The notes under the pieces were generated by a model that ran no database searches, was not told where the DNA came from, and worked only from the letters and a program-made list of their open reading frames with translations. The translations under genes were made by a program, and so were the position numbers. From the NCBI RefSeq assembly GCF_023716865.1, contig NZ_CP092417.1, positions 5,310,001 to 5,374,000 on the forward strand: 64,000 bases of DNA, in the 5' to 3' direction. This DNA is from Endozoicomonas sp. SCSIO W0465 (GTDB lineage: Bacteria > Pseudomonadota > Gammaproteobacteria > Pseudomonadales > Endozoicomonadaceae). Numbering within the stretch: the first letter of the stretch is position 1; every line of letters starts with the position of its first letter. This document shows positions 53,804 to 62,673 of the stretch, in pieces.

Positions 53804-54633
53804 AAGAATATCTGGACCTCCTGCGGCATGTGAAAGACCATGGCACTTTCAAAGCGGATCGGACCGGCACGGGTACCTACAGTGTATTTGGCTATCAGAT
53901 GCGCTTTGCTCTTTGTGAAGGCTTTCCACTGGTGACCACCAAAAAGTGTCACCTGCGTTCCATCATTCATGAATTATTGTGGTTTCTCAAAGGGGATACC
54001 AATATCGGCTACCTGCAGGAAAATGGTGTCCGGATCTGGAATGAGTGGGCAACCGACGACGGTGATCTTGGCCCGGTTTATGGCAAACAGTGGCGCAGCT
54101 GGGAGGGAGCCAATGGTGAAGTGGTGGACCAGATTCAGTGGCTTTTGAATGAGATCAAAACCAACCCGGACTCAAGACGAATGGTCATCAGCGCCTGGAA
54201 TCCATCGGTACTTCCGGATGTTGCCCACTCGCCAAAGGAAAATGCCGCTATGGGGCGTCAGGCGTTACCACCCTGTCACTGCCTCTTTCAGTTCTATGTA
54301 CTGGATGGCAAGTTGTCCTGCCAGCTGTATCAACGCAGCGCCGATATTTTCCTGGGGGTACCTTTTAATATTGCTTCCTATGCGTTGTTGACCTTGATGA
54401 TTGCCCAGGTCTGCGACCTGGAACCCGGTGACTTTGTTCATACCTTTGGCGATGCACACTTGTACGCCAATCATCTTGAACAGGCAGAAGAGCAGTTAAG
54501 CCGAACACCTTATCAGCGGCCTCAGATGAAGTTAAACCCGGCAATTCGTGATCTGTTTGCATTTACCGGTGATGATTTTGAGCTGGTGGATTATCAAGCC
54601 CACCCACATATAAAAGCGGCGGTATCCGTTTAA
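53800..54633 (+). CDS. thyA: Thymidylate synthase
   Basis: This 277-residue protein converts dUMP to dTMP with methylene-tetrahydrofolate. It has the catalytic motif ALPPCHCLFQFYV with the nucleophilic cysteine, the phosphate-binding DSRRMVISAWNPS, CQLYQRSADIFLGVPFNIASYALLT and the GDAHLYANHLEQ region. It begins with ATGA overlapping the lgt stop, indicating translational coupling. Length and motifs are normal for the family. Confidence 0.97.
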   Translation: MKEYLDLLRHVKDHGTFKADRTGTGTYSVFGYQMRFALCEGFPLVTTKKCHLRSIIHELLWFLKGDTNIGYLQENGVRIWNEWATDDGDLGPVYGKQWRSWEGANGEVVDQIQWLLNEIKTNPDSRRMVISAWNPSVLPDVAHSPKENAAMGRQALPPCHCLFQFYVLDGKLSCQLYQRSADIFLGVPFNIASYALLTLMIAQVCDLEPGDFVHTFGDAHLYANHLEQAEEQLSRTPYQRPQMKLNPAIRDLFAFTGDDFELVDYQAHPHIKAAVSV

Positions 54634-54768
54634 CCGGGAGCCTTTTACCCTTTGCATGTCTATCCGTCGGGCAACCTGCGGATAAACAGACTCAATGAGA
54701 GTTAACTCGAATCAAAGTGAAGCGGCACCAGAGAGCGTTGACAATTGACACTCCCTGGTCGTTCACCG

Positions 54769-55824
54769 TTAATCTTGATTTTCAGGCACTGGCAGCTGGG
54801 CAACGCCCAGATCAAGCACTTCTTCAATCACTTCCTGATCATACTCGGTATCTGCCAGGGTACTGCTGACTTTGGCAAGATGGACCAGTGCATCGCCTTC
54901 GTTGGCCAGTGGCAGCTGGCTAAGGCCGATAACAACACCATCAAACGGTGCGGTGATGCTTTCACTGTCACTGGCGTCAAACGGGTTCACAATGGTCATC
55001 ATTGTGTTTCCTTCTTTTACCAGATGACCCTGTTTGATATGAAGTAACACCAACCCGTCCCTTGAACTTCTCAGCCATTGGCTCTGGTTGCACTCCCATG
55101 GCTGAATAGCCGGTGTTTTCAGGGGTTTCCTGGGCAGCATATTCAGGTGACGCATTACCCGCATGACGCCTTTCAGGCCCAGCTTGATGGAAGCCTGTTC
55201 CAGTCGTAACGCTTCGCCCGCTTCATAAACCAGTGCCGGAATGTCGTACTCATTGGCGGCATAACGGAAGGAACCATCTCTCAGGGATGAGTGGAGGATC
55301 ACCGGCGCACCAAATGCCCTGGCCAGGGCAATACATTTCTCGTTGGTCAGGTCCGTTCTCAGCTGTGGCAGGTTGGTTCTGTGAATGGCTCCGGTGTGGA
55401 GGTCCAGGGCATAGTCAACGTGTGGAAAAACCCCCGTCGTAATCAGGTTGGCAAGCCTTCCGCCGAGAGATCCTTTGCTGGACCCCGGGAAACAACGGTT
55501 CAGGTCCCTGCGATCCGGCAGGTAGCGGATTTGCTGGATGAATCCGAGCTGGTTAACAACAGGAATGACAATCAGGGTGCCATGGATTCTGGACAGGTTT
55601 TTATGGCCGAGGATCTGGCGGCAGATTTCTACGCCATTGAGCTCATCACCATGAATGGCCGCCGTCACTAAAAGACATGGGCCTTTTTTGCGACCGTGAA
55701 TAACCTCCATACGAAGATCAATGGGCGTATCGGTGTAGAGTTTGACCACCGGTATATTAACTTTCTGTCGTGTACCCGGCTGGATGGTATGGCCAAATAG
55801 CTCTAGGGGTTGTGCTCTTTCCAT
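54769..55824 (-). CDS. Succinylglutamate desuccinylase/aspartoacylase family zinc hydrolase
   Basis: This 351-residue protein has zinc-ligand motifs HGDELNG (His and Glu) and DLHTG (His), with the substrate segment DRRDLNRCFPG, all typical of M14-like aspartoacylases. A C-terminal all-beta domain (VLLHIKQGHLVKEGNTMMTI...PFDGVVIG) resembles a lipoyl-like barrel. It is followed on the same strand, about 100 bp upstream in transcription, by rimK, and this pairing recurs in gammaproteobacteria. It probably removes an acyl or amino-acid group from small molecules or protein tails related to RimK chemistry; the exact substrate is unknown. Confidence 0.85.
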   Translation of the reverse strand: MERAQPLELFGHTIQPGTRQKVNIPVVKLYTDTPIDLRMEVIHGRKKGPCLLVTAAIHGDELNGVEICRQILGHKNLSRIHGTLIVIPVVNQLGFIQQIRYLPDRRDLNRCFPGSSKGSLGGRLANLITTGVFPHVDYALDLHTGAIHRTNLPQLRTDLTNEKCIALARAFGAPVILHSSLRDGSFRYAANEYDIPALVYEAGEALRLEQASIKLGLKGVMRVMRHLNMLPRKPLKTPAIQPWECNQSQWLRSSRDGLVLLHIKQGHLVKEGNTMMTIVNPFDASDSESITAPFDGVVIGLSQLPLANEGDALVHLAKVSSTLADTEYDQEVIEEVLDLGVAQLPVPENQD

Positions 55825-55930
55825 GGAGAACTCCAGCCCCGACCATCAAGCCTGAAAGGAAGTGGCCGGGATTGAAAGCATCACTCGGGTGTTTTTTTAA
55901 TCAGAGTGATGGTGGGTTGGTGAAATGATG

Positions 55931-56833
55931 TTATCCGGTAATCCGCGTGTTACGGGTGCGGTGATAGTGATTCTCAATGTATTCGATAATGCAGTTAGCG
56001 ACATCGTTGGCCGTTGCCCGCTCAATACCTTCCAGTCCGGGAGATGAGTTGACCTCCATTACCAACGGGCCGCGGTTGGAGCGAAGAATATCCACCCCTG
56101 CCAGCCTCAGACCCATGGCTTTTGCGGCTTTTACCGCGGTAGCACGTTCATCTTTCGTCAGTTTCACCAGGCTGGCGCTGCCACCACGGTGAATGTTGGA
56201 GCGGAATTCCCCTTCAGGTGCCTGACGTTTCATTGCGGCGATGACTTTGTCGCCGATAACAAAACAGCGAATGTCGGCCCCCCCGGCCTCTTTGATGTAT
56301 TCCTGAACCATAATATTGGCTTTCAGGCCCATAAAAGCTTCCAGAACACTTTCTGCCGCTTTCCGGGTTTCTGCCAGGACGACACCAATTCCTTGGGTGC
56401 CTTCCAGCAATTTGATCACCAAAGGAGCACCACCAACCATATCGATCAGGTCAGGAATATCGCCCGGACCACTGGCAAAACCGGTAACCGGCAAGCCAAC
56501 CCCTTTACGGGATAACAGTTGCATGGAGCGTAGCTTGTCGCGGGAGCGGGCAATGGCCAGGGACTCATTCAGTGAGTAACAGTTCATCATTTCAAACTGG
56601 CGAAGAACCGCTGTTCCGTAAAAGGTATTGGAGGCACCAATGCGCGGAATCACCGCATCATAGTTAGGCAGCTCAACCCCTTTCATATGAATACTGGGGT
56701 GTTTGTCATTGATATTCATATAGCAACTCAAAATATCAATAACATCGATCGTATGACCTCTGGCTTCTGCAGCCTCAATAATGCGGCGGGATGAGTACAA
56801 CCGCTCGTTACGTGAAAGTAGCGCAATTCGCAT
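55931..56833 (-). CDS. rimK: ATP-grasp ligase, ribosomal protein S6 glutamate ligase
   Basis: This 300-residue ATP-grasp enzyme adds glutamates to the C-terminus of ribosomal protein S6 and makes poly-glutamate in E. coli. Motifs include SRDKLRSMQLLSRKGVGLP, the ATP-binding GGAPLVIKLLEGTQGIGV, the MVQEYI strand, DIRCFVIGDKVIAAMKRQA, and the metal site VMEVNSSPGLEGIE. Length matches E. coli RimK. The start ATG is preceded by AGGA. It forms a likely operon with the aspartoacylase-like gene downstream. Confidence 0.95.
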   Translation of the reverse strand: MRIALLSRNERLYSSRRIIEAAEARGHTIDVIDILSCYMNINDKHPSIHMKGVELPNYDAVIPRIGASNTFYGTAVLRQFEMMNCYSLNESLAIARSRDKLRSMQLLSRKGVGLPVTGFASGPGDIPDLIDMVGGAPLVIKLLEGTQGIGVVLAETRKAAESVLEAFMGLKANIMVQEYIKEAGGADIRCFVIGDKVIAAMKRQAPEGEFRSNIHRGGSASLVKLTKDERATAVKAAKAMGLRLAGVDILRSNRGPLVMEVNSSPGLEGIERATANDVANCIIEYIENHYHRTRNTRITG

Positions 56834-57201
56834 TGGGGGATTCCTGATAAAAGGTCATTCTGCGCCCTGGCTGAAAACCTGGTTCATTACTGATTAATAA
56901 TAAAAAGCTGAGAAAAAGTATGGCTTACCAGAGCGATTTTTACTGAATATACGGAGATCGGCTGATTCGTAAAACCGTGTTAAAAAGTAGTACTCGTCTT
57001 TTGCTATGAGCATACGGCTATTTCTGGTGTTGTAGCCATTTTATGGTCTGCGATGAGCGAGATTTTCTGCTCATGGCTGCTTATTCTATCGTCACAAAAG
57101 GGATCCGGGTAATCGGCTGTAAACAGCACTGTAAATCAAAGCGGGCTGACAAACTGCAGCCCTTGGGTAGAGAGGGATCCTGATCAGTAACGGGAGTCAT
57201 T
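56834..57201. other. Intergenic stretch upstream of rimK
   Basis: This 368-bp stretch holds the rimK promoter region on the reverse strand (AT-rich at 56885-56960). On the other side lies the 3' flank of a small charged-protein gene. No RNA gene, repeat or convincing ORF was seen; the frame at 57081-57443 is judged to be a shadow of that gene. Confidence 0.5.
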
Positions 57202-57510
57202 TTACCAGTGGTCAAAGACCAGGTGCTCGTCTCCGAGTAATTCCCGCAGCCGTTTGCGTTCAAGGTGAAGCTCCGCTTTCGACCGTTTTTTTTCATAGTC
57301 AGCCTGGCGGGTGCGATAACGCTTTTTAGCTCTGGCCGATTTTTCAAACTCTTCTTCGAATTCTGGATACTCTTCCATCTCTGCCTGCTCTGAATGCCGG
57401 TCAAGACAAATAGCAAACAACCGTTCCTCCATCTGCAAACCATCGTTCACAGGGGCTGGTCTACAAGAGCACGGAACTGGCGTTGCAGCGCTAATTTCTG
57501 GTAAAACCAC
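57202..57510 (-). CDS. Small highly charged hypothetical protein
   Basis: The frame is 102 residues, or 76 from a second ATG at 57432 (MEERLFAICLDRH). The C-terminal half is strongly charged and helical (EEYPEFEEEFEKSARAKKRYRTRQADYEKKRSKAELHLERKRLRELLGDEHL), ending VFDHW. This pattern is like small conserved gammaproteobacterial proteins with a basic helix-forming end, but I cannot name the family. The composition makes it more credible than the overlapping frame on the same strand. Confidence 0.5.
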   Translation of the reverse strand: MVLPEISAATPVPCSCRPAPVNDGLQMEERLFAICLDRHSEQAEMEEYPEFEEEFEKSARAKKRYRTRQADYEKKRSKAELHLERKRLRELLGDEHLVFDHW

Positions 57511-57843
57511 GGTACAGTCAATAAAAAAACATAGAGCTATAGCAAAATAGGGTTAATTTCTTTTTTTTGCTAATTAGTTATTTCATTCGTCTGCAAATGG
57601 ATGGCTTATTCCACTATTATGTTTGTTTTTTTGATTTGTATTTGGTGTTTTATCTTTTTTTTGACTGGGGCGCTGAGTGGTTTTTCCCGTTTTTTTCTTT
57701 AATGCCGGGTCAATGAAGTGCCATTAAACCGGTTTCAGGAAGTGGTTCCTCTGGAATTGCGTCCATCGCCACTTAGTCTCTCCGCTTTTTTCGGGTATGC
57801 TCATAAGCTTTTAGACCATTAGCCCGGCAATCAGCTCTCCATC
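57511..57843. other. AT-rich intergenic stretch upstream of yccS
   Basis: This 333-bp region is AT-rich with several T-runs (for example near 57560, 57630 and 57655). It probably contains promoters for the divergent small gene and yccS. No ORF, repeat or RNA was recognised. Confidence 0.4.
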
Positions 57844-60009
57844 ATGCTCTCTCCTGATATTTTTCAACCATTTCGCAATTACTGGGCAAACGACCGAATT
57901 AATTACAGTGTCAAAGTCTTTTTTGCCCTGGCGGGCGTTACCCTGCCCGCCTGGTACCGGGGATCTCCTGATGACATTACGCCCATGGTGCTGGGCATTA
58001 TTGCCGCTGCCCTGGCTGAAGTGGATGACAATCTCTGGGGAAGAATTAAAGCGCTGATCATGATGCTTGCCTGTTTTCTGCTGGCATCACTGTCCATTGA
58101 GCTGCTATTTGGTTATCCATTACTTTTTGCTGCCGGGCTTTTCTGTTCAACCTTTGGATTTACCATGCTCGGTGCCATGGGGCCAAGGTATAGCAGTATG
58201 GCCTTTGCCTCACTGTTGCTGGCGGTTTACACCATGCTTGGTGCGGGGAACAGCCCCAGCCTCTGGACACAGCCGGTGCTGCTTCTCGGTGGTGCGCTCT
58301 GGTATGGTGTGCTGTCCCTGCTCTGGCATATCCTCTGGCCTGACCGGCCGGTGCAGCAATCCCTGGCCAATGTATTCAAAGAGCTGGCAGGTTATCTTGA
58401 CAGTAAAAGTCAGTTGTTTGATCCCGTCGCCAATATGAACCCTCAGCCTCTGCGTTTGGCGGTGGCCAAAAAAAACGCCAGTGTCGTTAATGCCCTGAAC
58501 CAGGCCAAGGCCTCTTTGCTCCGGAGAGTTCGCCGACAGGTCAGTGTAAGGGAGCAGCCTTTCCTGAAAATATACTTTCTTGCCCAGGATATCCATGAGC
58601 GGGTGAGTTCCTCACATTATCGGTATCAGGATCTGGCAGATCACTTTTCCCGCAGTGATATTCTTTTTCGCTTTCAGAAAGTGTTGCGAGTTCAGGCCAG
58701 AGCATGCCGTGCCATAGCCCACTCCCTGGCCTCGGGGCGGGATTATCTGCACGATAGCGACAATGAAGCGGTTCTTGATGAGCTCCGGCAGTCGCTGGAA
58801 TATCTGCAGCAACAGGGCAATCCTCGGTGGCGATCTTTGTTGGTTCAGCTGGAATATCTGCTGAAAAACCTGACGACAGTAGACTTTCAAATATCATCTG
58901 TAGGAAAGCCGGGCTCAGCAATATCAGAAGACGAAAGCGTATTGGCTGATTCCAACCCCAGGGGAATCAAGGCTCACCTGCTCTGTATCTGGAATGAGTG
59001 TCGTCTGGATAGTCCTTTATTCCGACATGGTCTTCGTCTGGCAACATCACTAACACTGGGCTATGGGCTGATTCTGTTGTTCAATCTTCAGCCCGGTTAC
59101 TGGGTTCTGCTGACCATCCTGTTTGTCTGCCAGCCCAGCTACAGCGCAACAAGGCAGAAACTGACCCAGCGGGTCGTTGGAACCCTTGCCGGCCTTCTGA
59201 CCGGCATACCGCTTTTGTACCTTTTTCCGGGACAAGAAGGTCAACTGGTCCTGATGGTGATCAGTGGCATTCTGTTTTTTGCATTTCGCACGGTACGCTA
59301 TGATCTGGCAACAGCCTTTATCACCTTGCTGGTGTTGTTTTGTTTTAATCAGCAGGGATTGGGCTTTGCTGTGATGATGCCCCGCCTGGCGGATACTCTC
59401 CTTGGCTGCCTGCTGGCCGTCACTGCGGTTATGTTTATTCTGCCTGACTGGGAATCCAGGCGTCTGAACCGGATTATGGCGTTGTCCATAGCCAGGCACA
59501 GAGCGTACCTGGCCCAGGTCATGGAGCAGTATCAGACGGGTAAACGGGATACCCTGGCTTATCGTTTGTCCCGTCGCCATGCGCACGATATGGATGCCCG
59601 GCTTAATTCCGCCATTATGAATATGCTGACTGAGCCTGGCCGTTATCAGCGGGCAAAAGAGGAAAGCTTTCGTTTCCTGACCCTTTCCCATGCATTGCTG
59701 AGTTATATCTCAACATTGGGTGCACACCGGATGCTGTTGGATGGCAACGCTTTTCAGGAAGAGCTGCTGGCACAATATCAAGCTATCGATCAACATTTAC
59801 GGTTGTTGGAGCAGCAGTTGATGGCGAGCAATGTCCAGCCTCATGGGAGCCTTTCTGGACCGGATACCATCGATGAGTGGCTGGAGGAGGAGCGGCCTGA
59901 ATGTCGTTTGCTACTGCAACAGTTACAGCTGATGTTGCAAATCATGCCGGAAATGCACCTTCTGGCCGCTGAAATTTATCATCAATTAAGTAAGCCAGAC
60001 CGGCAGTGA
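57844..60009 (+). CDS. yccS: YccS-family inner membrane protein (FUSC domain)
   Basis: This 721-residue protein has two blocks of transmembrane helices (about 20-155 and 395-525), separated by a cytoplasmic helical region of about 240 residues, and a helical C-terminal domain. This is the layout of YccS/YhfK and the aromatic-acid exporter-like FUSC proteins. Typical segments are YSVKVFFALAGVTLPAWYRG, ITPMVLGIIAAALAEVDDNL, FTMLGAMGPRYSSMAFASLLL and, in the second block, VLLTILFVCQPSYSATRQKLTQRVVGTLAGLL. The role is unknown; transport of small compounds is assumed from the fold. The ATG choice matches family N-termini. Confidence 0.9.
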   Translation: MLSPDIFQPFRNYWANDRINYSVKVFFALAGVTLPAWYRGSPDDITPMVLGIIAAALAEVDDNLWGRIKALIMMLACFLLASLSIELLFGYPLLFAAGLFCSTFGFTMLGAMGPRYSSMAFASLLLAVYTMLGAGNSPSLWTQPVLLLGGALWYGVLSLLWHILWPDRPVQQSLANVFKELAGYLDSKSQLFDPVANMNPQPLRLAVAKKNASVVNALNQAKASLLRRVRRQVSVREQPFLKIYFLAQDIHERVSSSHYRYQDLADHFSRSDILFRFQKVLRVQARACRAIAHSLASGRDYLHDSDNEAVLDELRQSLEYLQQQGNPRWRSLLVQLEYLLKNLTTVDFQISSVGKPGSAISEDESVLADSNPRGIKAHLLCIWNECRLDSPLFRHGLRLATSLTLGYGLILLFNLQPGYWVLLTILFVCQPSYSATRQKLTQRVVGTLAGLLTGIPLLYLFPGQEGQLVLMVISGILFFAFRTVRYDLATAFITLLVLFCFNQQGLGFAVMMPRLADTLLGCLLAVTAVMFILPDWESRRLNRIMALSIARHRAYLAQVMEQYQTGKRDTLAYRLSRRHAHDMDARLNSAIMNMLTEPGRYQRAKEESFRFLTLSHALLSYISTLGAHRMLLDGNAFQEELLAQYQAIDQHLRLLEQQLMASNVQPHGSLSGPDTIDEWLEEERPECRLLLQQLQLMLQIMPEMHLLAAEIYHQLSKPDRQ

Positions 60010-60542
60010 CTCAGCCACTGGTAATGGCGTTTTATGATCTTATTGGCGTAAGCCTTTTTCAATATGTTCCATGACTGTTTTCAACGCACCCCTTGCGTCG
60101 TCTACTTTGAAACGCCTGATTCGACAGCCAGTCTTACTGGTTGTGCATTGGCTTCGAAGGGAACAGTGATCACAAGGCGCTCCACCGTAAACCCATTGTG
60201 CCCTTGGCCGCTCGGGGTTCCCGGGCTTATTGAGTAGCCTTGGCTGTTGACCTGCCGGACATCAGAAATTTTTATCCTCAATTTCTCGCAATCCTCGCTA
60301 CGGACGCTTAAGTCCGACAGGCTCCCAGGCTGATCACCGAAAAGCGGAAATACTCGCCGCCTGCCATACCACCCAAGAGTAGATCACTTCAATGAGTAAG
60401 AGGTGCGTATGGCCGTTCATCATTTCTGCACAGAAGATGCCACCCGTTACGGCATAGAAGAAGGTGGTTAGTTTTATTGAACTATTGTTCCTTTTTTCAG
60501 TCCAATCTGTATTACTAATTTATTAATACTGGTTTTTTGAGT
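60010..60542. other. Gene-poor stretch with degraded fragments
   Basis: This 533-bp stretch between yccS and a RING/ankyrin gene has no intact gene. It contains one recognisable scrap at 60409-60471 (separate entry) and otherwise sequence without clear coding signal. An AT-rich segment at 60472-60542 probably carries the promoter of the next gene. Confidence 0.5.
60409..60471 (+). pseudogene. Fragment resembling the N-terminus of a phage/plasmid replication-type protein
   Basis: The 20-codon frame MAVHHFCTEDATRYGIEEGG resembles the common start of phage or plasmid replication-type proteins (HHFCxEDAxxYGxxEA). It stops at once after the match. It may be a trace of a lost prophage or plasmid segment. 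Very short, so low confidence. Confidence 0.3.
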
Positions 60543-61964
60543 ATGGATACTGTTTGCGGATCACCTTTTCACATTCCTGCAGATACGAATGCGCCTAAAG
60601 AGCATAATACCTGTGTTATTTGTTTTGAGGCTTTTCATGATCGTACTGTGGCACCCACGGTTGTCAAAACCCACTGCGGCCATCGCTACGATCTTAGCTG
60701 TGTTTCCAGGTGGTTCGACGAACAGCAAAAGAAGGGTGTCGCCACACGGAGTTGTGCGTTATGTCGGCAAGAGGCGTTGCCTCTGGTACGTGAGACGGGT
60801 GCTCGCCTCTATGAAGATTCCCCTTACTGTGAACCCTTGCCTTTGCAGGCCGCCCGTACAGGTGATCTCAAGGCATTGCAGAGATTGTTGGTACTTGATC
60901 CAGGGATTGTCCACCAGACGTTCCGGTCTGCCGTGTCCGGCGAGCATACTCATCTTTTGCTCATCGCTGTCCAGAACGGTCACACCGAGTTCCTGAAAGC
61001 CCTGATCCACGCCGGGGCGGACCCCAACGCCGCCCTGACTTCCGACGGCGCCACCCCGGCGTTCATCGCTGCCCGGGAGGGTCACACTGAGTGCCTGAAA
61101 GCCCTGATCGACGCCAAGGCGGACCCCAACGCCGCCCTGACTTCCGACGGCGCCACCCCGGCGCTCATCGCTGCCGAGAACGGTCACACTGAGTGCCTGA
61201 GAGTCCTGCTCGACGCCGGGGCGGACCCCAACGCCGCCCAGACTTCCGACGGCGGCACCCCGACGTTCATCGCTGCCCAGAACGGTCACCCTGAGTGCCT
61301 GAAAGCCCTGATTGACGCCGGGGCGGACCCCAACGCCGCCCTACCTTTCGACGGCATCACCCCGGCGTTCATCGCTACCCAGAACGGTCACCCTGAGTGC
61401 CTGAAAGTCCTGATCGACGCCAAGGCGGACCCCAACGCCGCCCTGACTTCCGACGGCGCCACCCCGGTGTTCATCGCTGTCCAGATGGGTTACACTGAGT
61501 GCCTGAAAGTCCTGATCGACGCCAAGGCGGACCCCAACGCCGCCCGGACTTCCGACGGCGCCACCCCGGTGTACATCGCTGCCCAAGAGGGTCACACTGA
61601 GTGCCTGAAAGCTCTGATCGAGGCCAAGGCGGACCTCAACGCAGCCCTGACTTCCGACGGCACCACCCCGGCGTTCATCGCTGCCTGTAACGGTCACACT
61701 GAGTGCCTGAAAGCCCTGATCGACGCCGGGGCGGACCCCAACGCCGCCCGGACTTCCGGCGCCACCCCGATGTACATCGCTGCCCAGGAGGGTCGCACTG
61801 AGTGCCTGAAAGTCCTGATCGACGCCAAGGCAAACCCCAACGCCGCCCGGACTTCCGGCGCCACCCCGGTGTACATCGCTGCCTGTAACGGTAACACTGA
61901 GTGCCTGAAAGCCCTGATCGACGCCGGGGCGGGCCTCACCTACGTTACCGCCCGCGAGTCATAG
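60543..61964 (+). CDS. RING finger protein with about ten ankyrin repeats
   Basis: The 473-residue form starts at ATG 60543 (an in-frame TTG lies 6 nt upstream). The RING finger is complete: C24-x2-C27, C45-x-H47-x2-D50-x2-C53, C71-x2-C74, with Asp at the fifth ligand as in RBX1-type rings. Ankyrin repeats of 33-34 residues start near residue 95. From residue 140 they are nearly identical (TPAFIAAREGHTECLKALIDAKADPNAALTSDGA and variants). The repeat DNA is much richer in GC than the surroundings and repeats at the nucleotide level, a sign of recent expansion. Likely a ubiquitin-ligase-like effector with an ankyrin target-binding part; the host role is inferred. Confidence 0.85.
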   Translation: MDTVCGSPFHIPADTNAPKEHNTCVICFEAFHDRTVAPTVVKTHCGHRYDLSCVSRWFDEQQKKGVATRSCALCRQEALPLVRETGARLYEDSPYCEPLPLQAARTGDLKALQRLLVLDPGIVHQTFRSAVSGEHTHLLLIAVQNGHTEFLKALIHAGADPNAALTSDGATPAFIAAREGHTECLKALIDAKADPNAALTSDGATPALIAAENGHTECLRVLLDAGADPNAAQTSDGGTPTFIAAQNGHPECLKALIDAGADPNAALPFDGITPAFIATQNGHPECLKVLIDAKADPNAALTSDGATPVFIAVQMGYTECLKVLIDAKADPNAARTSDGATPVYIAAQEGHTECLKALIEAKADLNAALTSDGTTPAFIAACNGHTECLKALIDAGADPNAARTSGATPMYIAAQEGRTECLKVLIDAKANPNAARTSGATPVYIAACNGNTECLKALIDAGAGLTYVTARES

Positions 61965-62005
61965 CGTGGTAATATTACCTCGTTCCCACGGTTCCGAGGT
62001 TGTCG

Positions 62006-62263
62006 CTAAAGCCTCATTATCAGGAAGAAAGAGCCAGTCAGTTGCTCGGCGTGGCGGTTAATAAAGCGGCCGACATTAGCATGGTCGGGGAATATTCCAC
62101 CGCTGACCCACATGCAGCCGAGATCCATTCGTGCCAGCCGCTCCATTGCCCGCAAAGAGGTAGTGCCCTGCATAATGCCATAGAGAATCAATCCGACCCT
62201 GCAGCGAGGTGCATAGGGCGGGCGCGACCAGTGTTCTTGTAAAGTGCTGCAAACTCTGACCAA
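62006..62263 (-). pseudogene. Transposase fragment (IS1182/IS5-like N-terminus)
   Basis: The reverse-strand frame reads PPYAPRCRVGLILYGIMQGTTSLRAMERLARMDLGCMWVSGGIFPDHANVGRFINRHAEQL, the N-terminal segment of a common DDE transposase type. No catalytic domain follows. It lies between the RING/ankyrin gene and a lipoprotein gene and marks an old insertion. Confidence 0.7.
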
Positions 62264-62409
62264 TCCTGCTCTTCCAGAAGCGATGCTATGATAGCCGGGG
62301 TTTTCTGACCAATGCAGTCGTCGTGCAATCAGGTGAGGTTTTTATGGCGTGTGAACAGAAAGGAGGGGAGTTATGACACCAGAGAAGTTCTCTGATGCCA
62401 TTATATGGG

Positions 62410-62535
62410 TTAATCGCTGCTCATCATACCGTCATCGTGCAAGATGACTGATTGATCGACAGTACCGCTATTGCTTGCGCAACCAGTCAGCAGGGTCAGC
62501 ATACCAGCAAAGAAAATAACAAGTGCCTGTTTCAT
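62410..62535 (-). CDS. Very small lipoprotein
   Basis: This 41-residue peptide, MKQALVIFFAGMLTLLTGC followed by ASNSGTVDQSV and a short acidic end, has a signal peptide and lipobox (LLTGC, Cys19), so the mature form would be about 23 residues. A GGAA lies upstream of the ATG at 62535; the longer frame to 62658 does not start like a protein. It lies downstream of the polysaccharide lyase gene on the same strand (138 bp gap). Entericidin-like small lipoproteins are similar in size, but no specific family match is claimed. Confidence 0.6.
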   Translation of the reverse strand: MKQALVIFFAGMLTLLTGCASNSGTVDQSVILHDDGMMSSD

Positions 62536-62673
62536 TTCGTAATTCCAACTTTCGAATATAGTGTAATCATTGATCAAAACTTGCGAAAAGGTATTGATAT
62601 TGGTCAGTGTTTTTACAATGCTGTCGGTAAAATAGTCACAGACAGCACTTGTGTTCACTTTTCTTACCGAGCC

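Noticed and set aside
57081..57443. 120-codon reverse-strand frame overlapping the small charged protein
   Set aside because: Its composition is irregular and it overlaps a more protein-like frame on the same strand. It is probably a shadow.
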